The translations under genes and the position numbers were made by a program. A stretch of 64,000 nt of DNA from Polyangiaceae bacterium (GTDB lineage Bacteria; Myxococcota_A; Polyangia; Polyangiales; Polyangiaceae), in NCBI GenBank assembly GCA_016715885.1, contig JADJXL010000020.1, positions 558,001 through 622,000 on the forward strand. Reading direction: 5' to 3'. Below, in pieces: positions 52,436-60,884 of this stretch (position 1 is its first letter; every line of letters starts with the position of its first letter). The notes beneath the pieces are model-generated. The model was not told the origin of the DNA, ran no database searches, and saw only the letters and a list, made by a program, of their open reading frames with translations.

Positions 52436-53935
52436 ATGATAGCCCCCAACATGGCTGTCATCCCTCGGTCCGTTGCGTCACTTCCCGCCGCCGCGCTCAC
52501 ACTCCTTCTGCTGCCGACCACGCTCAATGCGCAACCGGCCGCTCCGGCAGCGACCGCGCCGCCTGGTGAAGCACCTCCACCACCTACCCCTATGGCTCCA
52601 CCGGTCATCGTCATCGAGGAGCCGCTGCTCGCGCCCATCCCGCCCGCGCCGAAGACGCTCACGAACTGGCAGGATGCCGTGCACCTGGTCGATTCGCGTT
52701 CACCGGACCTGCGCATTGCCGAAGAGGAAGTCGAGCGAGCGGTGGGCATGAGTCGCCAAGCGCTCGGGCGGATCTTGCCGACGCTCAATGCGAACGCCAG
52801 CGCAGGTCGGCAAGCATCGACGATTGATCAGCCTGCTGGCACGACCTTGTTCGGTCAGAAGATTCCGCAGCCGTTCACGATGACGAATACGTCGACGACG
52901 AGCTCGTTCTCGACGACGCTTTCCGTTCCCGTGCTGCAGCCGCGCGCTTGGTATGCCTACGGTACGGCGCGGGAATCGGTCGAGATGGCCAGGTTTTCGG
53001 CCGTCGATCGTCGACGTTTGCTCATGACCAACGTCGCATCGGCCATCATTTCCGTTTTCACCGCGGAACGCGTGAGCGAAATCAATCGTGTGGGGCTGAA
53101 AACTGCTCTCGAAAGGCTCGAGCTAACGCGCCGGCGAGCTCGCCTTGGAACCGCCACGCGCCTCGACGTGGTTCGCGCCGAGCAGGACGTGACGCTTGCG
53201 ACCAATACGCTCATTCAGGGCAACGAATCGCTACGCCGTTCTCGCGAGGCGCTTGGTTTGGCGCTTGGCGAAGACGTTCCTTATGGCGTTTCGCCGAGCA
53301 TTTCGCTCGACGCCATCGAGAGCAGCGTTCGATCGATGTGCAGGGTGGGCAAGCCCGAGGAGCGGGCGGACGTGCGAGCTGCGCAGCAGCAGCTCGACAT
53401 CAGCAGGCGGCAGATCACCGAGACGCGGCTTGGTTTTCTGCCCACGGCGAGCATTGACGGGACGCTGAGCACCGGGACGTCGCAGCAAACGGTTTCGTAC
53501 ACCATCCCAGGTCTTCCTCCGCAGGAACAGCCCACCAACCGCAATTATGTGTGGTCCATTCGCGCGGTCATCTCGGTGCCCATATTCGAGGGGTCACGGT
53601 ATGGCGAATTGGCGGTGGGCCGAGCTACTGCTCGGCAGCAGGAAGCGCGTATCGAGGCGATCACGCGCCAGGCGCGTCTGGAAGTCGCGCAAGCCGAGCG
53701 AGCCGTGGACGTGGCCGAGCAGGCTCGAGGGGTTACCGAGAGCGCGCGTGACCTTGCAAAGGAAACGGCGCGGCTTACGCAGGTTGCTTACGAAGCGGGT
53801 ACGGCGACGAGCTTCGAGCTCATCGATGCATCTCGGCGGCAGCGCGAAACGGAGCTTGATCTCGTCGTGCGCGAGTTCGAGCTGCTTCGCGCAAAGATTG
53901 CAGCCCTGCTCGCGGCCGCGGTGTGTGAAGAGTAG
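52436..53935 (+). CDS. TolC-family outer membrane efflux protein
   Basis: This is a 499-residue protein with a cleavable signal (ALTLLLLPTTLNA) and a Pro-rich start, then the paired TolC-type helical repeats: TNWQDAVHLVDSRSPDLRIA, EEVERAVGMSRQALGRILPT, the mid-repeat LTRRRARLGTATRLDVVRAE, and in the second repeat LTQVAYEAGTATSFELIDAS. TolC trimers form the outer-membrane duct of tripartite efflux pumps or type I secretion. No inner-membrane pump or adaptor gene is adjacent. The start codon is the ATG at 52436. Confidence 0.9.
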   Translation: MIAPNMAVIPRSVASLPAAALTLLLLPTTLNAQPAAPAATAPPGEAPPPPTPMAPPVIVIEEPLLAPIPPAPKTLTNWQDAVHLVDSRSPDLRIAEEEVERAVGMSRQALGRILPTLNANASAGRQASTIDQPAGTTLFGQKIPQPFTMTNTSTTSSFSTTLSVPVLQPRAWYAYGTARESVEMARFSAVDRRRLLMTNVASAIISVFTAERVSEINRVGLKTALERLELTRRRARLGTATRLDVVRAEQDVTLATNTLIQGNESLRRSREALGLALGEDVPYGVSPSISLDAIESSVRSMCRVGKPEERADVRAAQQQLDISRRQITETRLGFLPTASIDGTLSTGTSQQTVSYTIPGLPPQEQPTNRNYVWSIRAVISVPIFEGSRYGELAVGRATARQQEARIEAITRQARLEVAQAERAVDVAEQARGVTESARDLAKETARLTQVAYEAGTATSFELIDASRRQRETELDLVVREFELLRAKIAALLAAAVCEE

Positions 53936-54000
53936 AGCAACATTTCTTTACATGCCGGACCTCCCGCAGCGGCAGGTTGTGCGTTACGTTCTCTGCCCCC

Positions 54001-55302
54001 ATGAGCTCGCTCGCACTCGACGCCACCGTCCAACAAGTTGCCAATGCCAAAACTGCGCTTGCGCCACCGCCGAACGACGCGTTCGCATCGGCCCCCACGG
54101 CGGTAGCGAGTCCCGAATACAATGCTGGCAGTGAATTCCGACTCCCCGGAACCACCACATCGGGAGGTCGAACGACCGTACTACCTCGCATATTGGGCAA
54201 TGGTTCGGGGCTGGAGGTCGTATCCGAAACGCGCAATCGATACGAGCCGCTGAAGCTTCTCGGATCCGGTGGCATGGGCGAAGTGCTGCTCGTGCAGGAT
54301 CAGGACATTGCGCGCAAAGTGGCGGTGAAGCGCCTTTTGCCCGAAGCTCGGGATCCCATGTTATTGGCGCGTTTCGTGGACGAGATTCGCACCGTGGGGC
54401 GTCTCGAGCATCCGAACATCGTGCCCGTTCACGATGTGGGCGTCGACGAGGTGGGGCGATATTTTTTCGTCATGAAATACGTCGAGGGGGAGACGCTCGA
54501 ACAAATCATTCGCAAGCTCGCCGAAGGTGATGCCGAATATCATCGCAATTACACGTTCGAGCGTCGCGTGGAAATCATGATCAGCGTCCTCAATGCGCTC
54601 GAATATGCGCATGCCAATGGTGTGATACATCGTGACATCAAGCCGGCGAACGTGATGGTCGGTCGTTATGGCGAGGTGGTGCTCATGGATTGGGGCATTG
54701 CGAAGCCGATGGATTCGACGCGGGACTTGGCGCAGGGTCCCGATGCGACATTGGGCAATGAAAATGAACGAGGGCGCATGTACATGACGCATGTCGGATC
54801 GCTCGTGGGGACGCCGGCGTACATGTCGCCCGAGCAAGCGCGGGGCGAGCTGGACAAGATTGACGTGCGGAGCGATCTTTATAGCGCGGCCGTGATGCTG
54901 CACGAATTCGTCACGTGCCGGCATTATTTGGCGGACGAGACGACGACGGAAGGTTTGTTGAAAGCGATCAAGGAACAGGAGCTCGAGCCAGGCGATTTAC
55001 ACAAATCGTGTTCGTTGCAATCGAGTTTGCCTGCCGAGCTCGTGTATGTTTCCTTGAAAGGAATGGCCAAGGATCCGGGGAAACGCGCGTATGCATCGGC
55101 GTCGGATTTCGTTGCCGCGTTGCAGAACGTCCTTGCCGGCACATTTTCCGTTACGTGCAAAACGACGATGACGAAGCGCATGTTTCGCGAGATGGCGCGT
55201 GCGGTGGATCGATATCCGCGCCTGTCGTTTTATTCGTTCGTGGGCGTCGTCTTGGCGGTGATTTTCGCCGTGTTCGAAGCCGTACGGCTCGTGGTGACGT
55301 GA
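54001..55302 (+). CDS. Membrane-anchored Ser/Thr protein kinase
   Basis: This is a 433-residue Hanks-type kinase from the ATG at 54001. The N-terminal 70 residues are low-complexity. The kinase domain shows LLGSGGMGEVLLVQD (P-loop), Lys in VAVKRL, the catalytic loop HRDIKPANV, DWG in place of DFG (LMDWGIAKPM), and the APE-like VGTPAYMSPEQARG. One membrane helix ends the chain (FYSFVGVVLAVIFAVFEAVR), with no large exported domain. The DWG variant is common in myxobacterial kinases. Targets are unknown. Confidence 0.93.
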   Translation: MSSLALDATVQQVANAKTALAPPPNDAFASAPTAVASPEYNAGSEFRLPGTTTSGGRTTVLPRILGNGSGLEVVSETRNRYEPLKLLGSGGMGEVLLVQDQDIARKVAVKRLLPEARDPMLLARFVDEIRTVGRLEHPNIVPVHDVGVDEVGRYFFVMKYVEGETLEQIIRKLAEGDAEYHRNYTFERRVEIMISVLNALEYAHANGVIHRDIKPANVMVGRYGEVVLMDWGIAKPMDSTRDLAQGPDATLGNENERGRMYMTHVGSLVGTPAYMSPEQARGELDKIDVRSDLYSAAVMLHEFVTCRHYLADETTTEGLLKAIKEQELEPGDLHKSCSLQSSLPAELVYVSLKGMAKDPGKRAYASASDFVAALQNVLAGTFSVTCKTTMTKRMFREMARAVDRYPRLSFYSFVGVVLAVIFAVFEAVRLVVT

Positions 55303-55483
55303 CGAGCGCGATTCTCGCTCGAAAGGCGCATGACAGGACGGTTCGTCCGGGGCAAACCATCCAAGTAAAATAGTCGGCGGGGCGACAAGAAAAATGCGCC
55401 CATGCTCCACGATTTTCGTTGCACTCGTAGGTTCGTCCGGGCATGATGCGTCCGGTTTTCCGCGGAACAAAAGGAGAAACCCG

Positions 55484-56104
55484 ATGAGCATCGTTTTTTA
55501 TCGTGCCCCCATGTCCACTGCGACCATGACCGAAATCGTGCTCGCCGAGCTCGATGTGCCGCACGAGGTCGTGACGGTCGATATCCAGAAGGGTGACACG
55601 AAGAAGCCCGACTATCTCAAGATCAATCCCAATGGCAAAGTGCCCGTCATCGTGCATGATGGCACGGTGATTTGGGAATCGGCCGCCATTACGATGTACC
55701 TGGGCGAGCTGTTCGGCGTCGCGAAGGGCCTTTACCCGGCGCCGGGGCCAGCGCGCGGCGAAGTGATGAAGTGGATCGTTTGGACGAACGTGACACTCGG
55801 AGACGCCGTCGGGCGATGGACGCGCAACACGATGGAGTGGTTGCCTGCCGAGCAACGTAATGCAAAGGCGGGGGAAGTGGGCATGGCAGACTTGCAAAAT
55901 TGCTTGCGCATGGTCGACGAAGCGCTCGAGGGCAAGGAATTCCTGTGCGGCAAGTATACGCTCGCCGATGCGCACTTGAATTCGTTCCTCGACTGGCTCC
56001 GTTACATGAAGCTTGATTTTTCGGCCTACGCGCGGCTCAATGCATGGGGCGGCCGATGCAGCGCGCGTCCGGGCTATCAGCGCGTGATGGCGGGCGGAAA
56101 GTAA
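55484..56104 (+). CDS. Glutathione S-transferase family protein
   Basis: This is a 206-residue protein from the ATG at 55484, with an AAGGAG site 7 bases upstream. The thioredoxin-like half (about 1-80) shows NPNGKVPVIV with cis-Pro, then WESAAITMYLGELFG (the glutathione gamma-Glu contact), and the helical half carries LCGKYTLADAHLNSFLDWLR, the N-capping box of GSTs. The N-terminal catalytic position (YRAPMSTAT) offers Ser/Thr instead of Cys or Tyr. It conjugates glutathione to electrophiles or acts as a peroxidase or chaperone. It is convergent with the SecD-like gene, 3 bp apart. Confidence 0.9.
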   Translation: MSIVFYRAPMSTATMTEIVLAELDVPHEVVTVDIQKGDTKKPDYLKINPNGKVPVIVHDGTVIWESAAITMYLGELFGVAKGLYPAPGPARGEVMKWIVWTNVTLGDAVGRWTRNTMEWLPAEQRNAKAGEVGMADLQNCLRMVDEALEGKEFLCGKYTLADAHLNSFLDWLRYMKLDFSAYARLNAWGGRCSARPGYQRVMAGGK

Positions 56105-56107
56105 ACG

Positions 56108-56917
56108 TCAATTCAGCGGCGGCACGAGGATCTCCGATTCCAGCACGAGCCGTCCGTGAATCGCGCCAGCCTTCAGCGCCCGCACGAGCGCTTCGGCGTC
56201 GGCGAGTTGCTGCGCAGGATCCCCAAAGCCCATCGTGATTTGCACTCGGCCATCGGTAATCGGTGTCTTCACGATGGGCATCGACACGACTTTACCGTCG
56301 AGCACGATGGCCAGGGGTTTGTCGACGTTGTCGCGCGACATTTTCGCGAACGCTGCGGCTCCCTCCGGATTGAATCGCACATCGACGACGATGCCAAATT
56401 GAGTATTGCGCACGCTCGCGTCTTCGACGCTCGCTGAGCCTATCCCGCCGGGCCGAATGCGCACGGGCTTCGTGCTGCCATCGAGCATCGTCGCCGGGAG
56501 CTCCAACGTGCCTTTCGGCAGCGGATCTGCAGGTACGAGGCTATCGTCGACTTCACGAATTTCGAGTTTCCCAATGGTAAGCTCGCGCCGAACGCGCTCG
56601 GCGTTCTCCGATGTGATCCCTGGCAAGTCGACGCGAATCGTTTCTCCAACCAAGTATACGTCAGCCTCGAGGTTCAATGCATCGAGCCTTCGCTTGACGA
56701 CGCGCATTGCCTGTGCGGCTGCATCGGCAGGAGCCCCGGGATCGACTTCCAAAGCATAATCGAGGCGCAAGCCACCGGATGAAGGGCGCTTCGATGACGC
56801 CGTCGCGGACAAAGTCGGCGCGGACGAAGTGGTTGCGCGCAAAGGCTCCGGCGTGCGTTTGCATCCGCTCGCGACGAGCACGAATATCAAGAGAATACTT
56901 ATAATTGGCATTGGCAT
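56108..56917 (-). CDS. Orphan SecD P1-head lipoprotein
   Basis: This is a 269-residue lipoprotein from the ATG at 56917 (lipobox VASGC, Cys19). Beyond a Ser/Thr linker, the protein matches the periplasmic P1 head and base of SecD: RVVKRRLDALNLEADVYLVG, IRVDLPGITSENAERVRREL, FNPEGAAAFAKMSRDNVDKP, LAIVLDGKVVSMPIVKTPIT, and ends with LESEILVPPLN where SecD continues into its membrane part (VGPSLG). So the membrane channel and SecF are missing. SecDF head proteins pull exported protein; a stand-alone one may bind a pre-protein or peptide. The gene 20 bp upstream is likely in the same operon. Confidence 0.8.
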   Translation of the reverse strand: MPMPIISILLIFVLVASGCKRTPEPLRATTSSAPTLSATASSKRPSSGGLRLDYALEVDPGAPADAAAQAMRVVKRRLDALNLEADVYLVGETIRVDLPGITSENAERVRRELTIGKLEIREVDDSLVPADPLPKGTLELPATMLDGSTKPVRIRPGGIGSASVEDASVRNTQFGIVVDVRFNPEGAAAFAKMSRDNVDKPLAIVLDGKVVSMPIVKTPITDGRVQITMGFGDPAQQLADAEALVRALKAGAIHGRLVLESEILVPPLN

Positions 56918-56936
56918 GAATTCCAAAACGCTGTGG

Positions 56937-57362
56937 CTACTCCAATGAAATGCCGTCGAGCAGGTACTCGAGCGCCGCGGCTTCATCGCCGAAAACGGGG
57001 ACCCTGCGCGATTCTCGGGTGAGGCGCGTGGCTTGAAGCTTTCCGAGCGCCGTTCTCACAAGGATGGCGCTGCGAGCGAATCCAGTTAGCATGGTCACAC
57101 CCGCCGCCTTGACTCTACGTTCCATGTCGGGATCGCCTGTCATGGGCGCGTCGCGGGAGTCGAGCAGGATGACGTAGTGCGAGCGTAGGGACGTGGCGAC
57201 GAAGCGTTCGAAGAAGGCGACGGCGTCGGCGATGCCGCGGTCGTCGAGGGGCATGGTGGTGCGCTTCAAGCGGAAGAGGCGGCCGCCCGCTTCGCGCGTG
57301 GCGATGAAGTGGTCGCTTCGGAAGACTTCGCCCTCGCGCAACTTGCCTCGGCTGCTCGTCAC
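56937..57362 (-). CDS. Hypothetical protein, SpoIIAA-like
   Basis: This is a 141-residue protein starting at GTG 57362. The longer frame to 57710 is created by the repeat array and is not used. It has an alternating strand-helix pattern: EVFRSDHFIATREAGGRLFR, AFFERFVATSLRSHYVILLD with the acidic strand DSRDAPMTGDPDMERRV, and VPVFGDEAAALEYLLDGISL. The pattern resembles STAS/SpoIIAA-like domains, which sense or relay in cytosolic regulation, but key positions cannot be checked by eye. It is followed after 20 bp by the SecD-head gene. Confidence 0.5.
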   Translation of the reverse strand: MTSSRGKLREGEVFRSDHFIATREAGGRLFRLKRTTMPLDDRGIADAVAFFERFVATSLRSHYVILLDSRDAPMTGDPDMERRVKAAGVTMLTGFARSAILVRTALGKLQATRLTRESRRVPVFGDEAAALEYLLDGISLE

Positions 57363-57404
57363 GCGGGGGATTGTACATGGAAAAGGCGCGAGGGGAGCAT
57401 GCAA

Positions 57405-57711
57405 CAAAAGTGGTTGGCACCTGGGGGGATGCGTAACGCGGCAAACGCCCTCAAAAGTGGTTGGCACCTTGGCTGCACCTTGGGGGATGCGTAACGCGGC
57501 AAACCCCCTCAAAAGTGGTTGGCACCTGGGGGGATGCGTAACGCGGCAAACGCCCACAAAAGTGGTTGGCACCTGGGGATGCGTAACGCGGCAAACGCCC
57601 ACAAAAGTGGTTGGCACCTTTGGGGGATGCGTAACGTGGCAAACGCCCTCAAAAGTGGTTGGCACCTGGGGATGCGTAACGCGGCAAACGCCCACAAAAG
57701 TGGTTGGCACC
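57405..57711. repeat. 45-bp tandem repeat array containing the dispersed 17-bp motif
   Basis: Seven copies of CAAAAGTGGTTGGCACC start at 57405, 57452, 57510, 57557, 57602, 57650 and 57695 (spacing 47, 58, 47, 45, 48, 45). Between them a second conserved unit recurs (GGATGCGTAACGCGGCAAAC, then GCCC). The interval 57468-57500 has an extra partial copy. The array fills the 358-bp gap between the 141-residue protein gene and the next operon. It is not a CRISPR, since the 'spacers' are alike. Confidence 0.92.
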
Positions 57712-57720
57712 TTGTCCAGC

Positions 57721-59061
57721 CTACCCGCCCATCATCCGCGGCGCATGCCGCCACTCGACCACGTCGAACCCGGCTTCCATGACCCGCCGTGGAAACGGAA
57801 TCATCTTGGCCAACTCCGTCCCTGCTGGAATGTCGATCCAACGCAAAGGTTGATCGACCCGAAACACCGCCGGCACCGCGTGAAACACATCCGTCCCCAC
57901 GACACCTCGAAGCACGCTGTATCCTCGCCCTGGGATTCCCTCAATCAAAACCGAATGTTCCGCCGCCGTAGAAACGAGCGCAGGGGGCTTTACAAAGAAA
58001 TACGGCTCACCGGGCTGATGTGGCGTCACGTACTTCGTAAAATACCACATTGCACCTCGATGCTGATTCACGAATTCCGCACCAAATACACTTTTCCATG
58101 CGTCGCACGTTTGCGACGCGAACTCACCGAGCGCCGTCTGATCGGGTTTCACTTCGGCGTGGTGTCCGTCGAAGTAGCACGAAAGCGATAGCGCATTTTT
58201 GAACGCCATGACATCCACATCGGATTCGCCATTTCCTGCGGAAGCGCGTTCTTCAATGCCCCGAGCCGTAAGAAACGCTTTGGCCATGTCCCGCTCGATG
58301 CACGATGGCCCCAAGGTCGCAAAACCACTCGATTGAGGTAGCGTGGGCTGCTCGGCACGGTCGACCATGAGCCGGTATTTTCGAGTCGAGCCGCGTTTCT
58401 TTTGCGCAAAGTACTTTTCATCGTAAAAGTCGACGTGCGCCCGTCCGAGCTTCTCCGCGTCGGCACGCGAAAGCCGATCGAATCGGACATTCGGGACGAG
58501 CGGCATCAGCGTCGCGATTTCACCATGAATCGAAAGCGGAAACGGCGCATCCGGATGAAAGGTCATCGTCACGACGAGCGGAGCGAATTCATTCGAATTG
58601 GCAATCCATCTTTCTTCGACATCGAATGCAAGGTTTCGCCGATTCCCTGCATGGCCGAGACGCAACCAATAACCCGGCCTCGGACGCACGAACAAGCCCG
58701 TGAAGAGCGAAATCCCACGACGCCCTGCGCGATGGGCAATCCCACCTGCAAATGCATCAGCCCACGCGCCTCGAGCATCGAAGAGTCCCTCGGAAAAGAC
58801 GCGCGGCATCGAGCCACAAACGGCACGCGACAACATTTCGGGCAATGCGCCCAGCTTTACGCCCGCAAACGTCCGCGAAAACGTCAGGCGCTGCGTCAAT
58901 TGAATCTGAAAACCGAATCGATTGCCATCGAGCAGCGGCAGGCACGCTCGAGCAGCGCGGAGCGGTAAAGACCCATCGAGCGTCGCATTGGGCTTGACGA
59001 GCGTGAATGCACCCCCGAGCACGTCGAGCACATCGAATGCAATCGATTCAGCTACATCCAC
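57721..59061 (-). CDS. Protein of the DUF692 operon, unknown function
   Basis: This is a 446-residue protein from the GTG at 59061, which overlaps the TIGR04222-like gene by 14 bp. A much longer frame to 59457 is a shadow of that gene. The N-terminal 150 residues contain VLGGAFTLVKPNATLDGSLP and a helical part (FQIQLTQRLTFSRTFAGVKL); the C-terminal part has TKYVTPHQPGEPYFFVKPPA, then GYSVLRGVVGTDVFHAVPAV and a basic end. I recognise no motif that tells function. As the last gene of the DUF692 operon it may be a partner, modifier, or reader of the cysteine-tailed membrane protein. Confidence 0.65.
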   Translation of the reverse strand: MDVAESIAFDVLDVLGGAFTLVKPNATLDGSLPLRAARACLPLLDGNRFGFQIQLTQRLTFSRTFAGVKLGALPEMLSRAVCGSMPRVFSEGLFDARGAWADAFAGGIAHRAGRRGISLFTGLFVRPRPGYWLRLGHAGNRRNLAFDVEERWIANSNEFAPLVVTMTFHPDAPFPLSIHGEIATLMPLVPNVRFDRLSRADAEKLGRAHVDFYDEKYFAQKKRGSTRKYRLMVDRAEQPTLPQSSGFATLGPSCIERDMAKAFLTARGIEERASAGNGESDVDVMAFKNALSLSCYFDGHHAEVKPDQTALGEFASQTCDAWKSVFGAEFVNQHRGAMWYFTKYVTPHQPGEPYFFVKPPALVSTAAEHSVLIEGIPGRGYSVLRGVVGTDVFHAVPAVFRVDQPLRWIDIPAGTELAKMIPFPRRVMEAGFDVVEWRHAPRMMGG

Positions 59062-60178
59062 CGCCGCCACCGCAACCGCCGCCGCCCCCACAACCTCCCC
59101 CGCCCCCGCAGCTCGACGACGAGCAGCTCGACGATGAACAGCTCGATGAACTGCTCTCCACCGGCGTTCGCGCTTGCCACCAGGCGTCGGTGCCCGCCCC
59201 TGTCGTATCAATGTCAATGTCCCCCAATGCAATATCGCGTTCGGCAGCGAGCGCCGGCCGTAGCCCCAGAAAAAGCGGCGCCGTCGCCAAAAGAACGCCA
59301 CCTCCGACGGCGACGGCAAGCCCCACGTCCGCTGTGTCCCGGCGCCGTCCTCCTTGCACGTCATTTCGCAAGGAATACGTCGCATCATCGAGCCACGACA
59401 AATACGATGCCGTGAGCGTGCTCTTTTTACGCCCGACGTAGGCAATGACAATGCCAATTATCGTCGCAAAAATCATCACCGTTAGCAAATTTCCATAAGG
59501 CCGATGGATCTCCTGGAGCCATAGAATGCGGATGGACGCCACGACGACATTGAGCACGACGGGCGCGAGGCCGAACAACACATATCGATGCACTCGGCTT
59601 CGCGACCTCAGCAAACCAGCTTGTTCCAGCGCCTTTTTAATGCCGTCCTCGTGCAGCGTCACGAGCTCTTTGGCGGCGTCCGTGAGGGCTGACGCGGCAA
59701 TGGGCATTTTTTGGCGCTTCAAGTATCCATGCAGCCCCGTCTGATATTCGCTCGACGGAGTCGCCTTGGGATCGATACGATAATGCGTAGGCTCCGCCCC
59801 GCGATTGGCTTCGGCCTTGAGCCATTTGTCACCAACGGCTTGCGTGACGAGCACATTGGCGGCCCCAGGGATGCCGCGGCGCAAATACGCCACGGCCACG
59901 AGGTCGTCGTTTTGGGGAACGACGCCCTTGACGAGCCTCGAGCCGCTCGATTGCGACTGCCAACCAGGCGCGCTGCGATAAGGTGAACCAGGTGTGCGAA
60001 CCCAAAGGCCGGTTTCGGATGCCGATTCTGGAGCCTGGTCGATGAATCGGCTGACGAGCATTCGCCGAAGAATGGCGCCGCCAATGAGCGTGACGAGGAC
60101 GAATGGCAAGTAAAAGCCCAGAAATGGGCCGCCCACTTCGATGTTGAACGGATAAAAATCGAAGAGCAAATGCATCAT
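59048..60178 (-). CDS. TIGR04222-like membrane protein with Cys/Ser/Gly tail
   Basis: This is a 376-residue membrane protein (ATG 60178, GGAGGGG upstream). One helix lies at the start (GFYLPFVLVTLIGGAILRRM), a cytosolic domain follows (PGAANVLVTQAVGDKWLKAE with the TIGR04222 pattern), then further helices (HRYVLFGLAPVVLNVVVASI, LLTVMIFATIIGIVIAYVGR, VGLAVAVGGGVLLATAPLFL). The C-terminus is a spaced cysteine series at 347, 352, 357, 363, 369 and 375, separated by four serines or five glycines. TIGR04222 proteins often end in such tails. A DUF692 enzyme, two genes upstream, could modify the cysteines. This is the substrate candidate of the operon. Confidence 0.8.
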   Translation of the reverse strand: MMHLLFDFYPFNIEVGGPFLGFYLPFVLVTLIGGAILRRMLVSRFIDQAPESASETGLWVRTPGSPYRSAPGWQSQSSGSRLVKGVVPQNDDLVAVAYLRRGIPGAANVLVTQAVGDKWLKAEANRGAEPTHYRIDPKATPSSEYQTGLHGYLKRQKMPIAASALTDAAKELVTLHEDGIKKALEQAGLLRSRSRVHRYVLFGLAPVVLNVVVASIRILWLQEIHRPYGNLLTVMIFATIIGIVIAYVGRKKSTLTASYLSWLDDATYSLRNDVQGGRRRDTADVGLAVAVGGGVLLATAPLFLGLRPALAAERDIALGDIDIDTTGAGTDAWWQARTPVESSSSSCSSSSCSSSSCGGGGGCGGGGGCGGGGGCS

Positions 60179-60179
60179 G

Positions 60180-60884
60180 TCACCCCTCCATGCGATCGAC
60201 TTCGTCGATCATGCGCCAAAGCAAATCATTGAGGGCATCGAGCGCTTTGGGCGGATCCTTTCGCACGTCTTGCATCGGCGCGACGTCGACGTTCCAGACT
60301 TCGTGCGCTTTGGCCAGCACCGTTTTCAGCTCGTCGTTTGCAGCCGGCGTTTTTCGGAGCGCCAGGAGTGCAAACACAGGGCCGCGAATTTGCTTGATTT
60401 TTCGTTCGATGGCTCCGGCTACGTGACTTTCCGAACCGAGCGAATCGACGACGGCTCGACGCAATCGAATTTGCACTTCGCGCAGTTCTTGTTCGATTCG
60501 CACGCGTCTATGGGCATCGGAGATCTCGAGGTTCGCGAAGGCATCCTTGCCGGCGAGCAGCACGTGGCAGCTGCGAATGTCGTCGTAAAACAATGGAAAT
60601 ACATCGGCCGCTCGGTGGATTTCGTCTTCTTTCAGGATCATCGTTTCGAACTGGAGAGCGGTGCGGGCGATCGTGAGCGTATTGGCAATCGACAAGAGCA
60701 CTTTGGGGCTTGGGTCTTTCAAGACCAGCACGAGGTCCACGTCGCTGCGACCTTCGACCCAGCCTCCGCGCGCGACGCTGCCGTACGCGAGCAGCGATAC
60801 GAGGTTTTTGCCGAGTTGATTTTCCAAGGTTTTGGCCAGCTCGCCGAGTTTCATTTCCGCGGCTGCGGGTAACTTTTTCGTCAT
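60180..60884 (-). CDS. MNT-type nucleotidyltransferase domain protein
   Basis: This 234-residue protein starts with a minimal nucleotidyltransferase fold: YGSVARGGWVEGRSDVDLVL (GS at 35-36, catalytic Asp48 and Asp50, hD-x-D pattern), with a third acidic residue expected in the strand ALQFETMIL. A helical half follows (AHRRVRIEQELREVQIRLRR). MNT domains add AMP or another nucleotide to protein or small molecule; some are antitoxins of the HEPN/MNT pairs. No HEPN partner is seen. It overlaps the DUF692 gene by 4 bp and lies 1 bp from the TIGR04222 gene, so it belongs to that operon. Confidence 0.88.
   Translation of the reverse strand: MTKKLPAAAEMKLGELAKTLENQLGKNLVSLLAYGSVARGGWVEGRSDVDLVLVLKDPSPKVLLSIANTLTIARTALQFETMILKEDEIHRAADVFPLFYDDIRSCHVLLAGKDAFANLEISDAHRRVRIEQELREVQIRLRRAVVDSLGSESHVAGAIERKIKQIRGPVFALLALRKTPAANDELKTVLAKAHEVWNVDVAPMQDVRKDPPKALDALNDLLWRMIDEVDRMEG

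Noticed and set aside
57462..57480. TGGCAC-N5-CTGCA resembling a sigma-54 promoter
   Set aside because: It arises from one irregular copy of the tandem repeat; other copies have wrong spacing and no gene follows.
57405..57711. Regular direct repeats that look like a CRISPR array
   Set aside because: The intervals between repeats are nearly identical in sequence, so there are no distinct spacers. No cas genes are nearby.
59062..59457. Extension of the last DUF692-operon gene to 578 residues
   Set aside because: The added part is a shadow of the TIGR04222-like gene and is Arg-rich with no domain.
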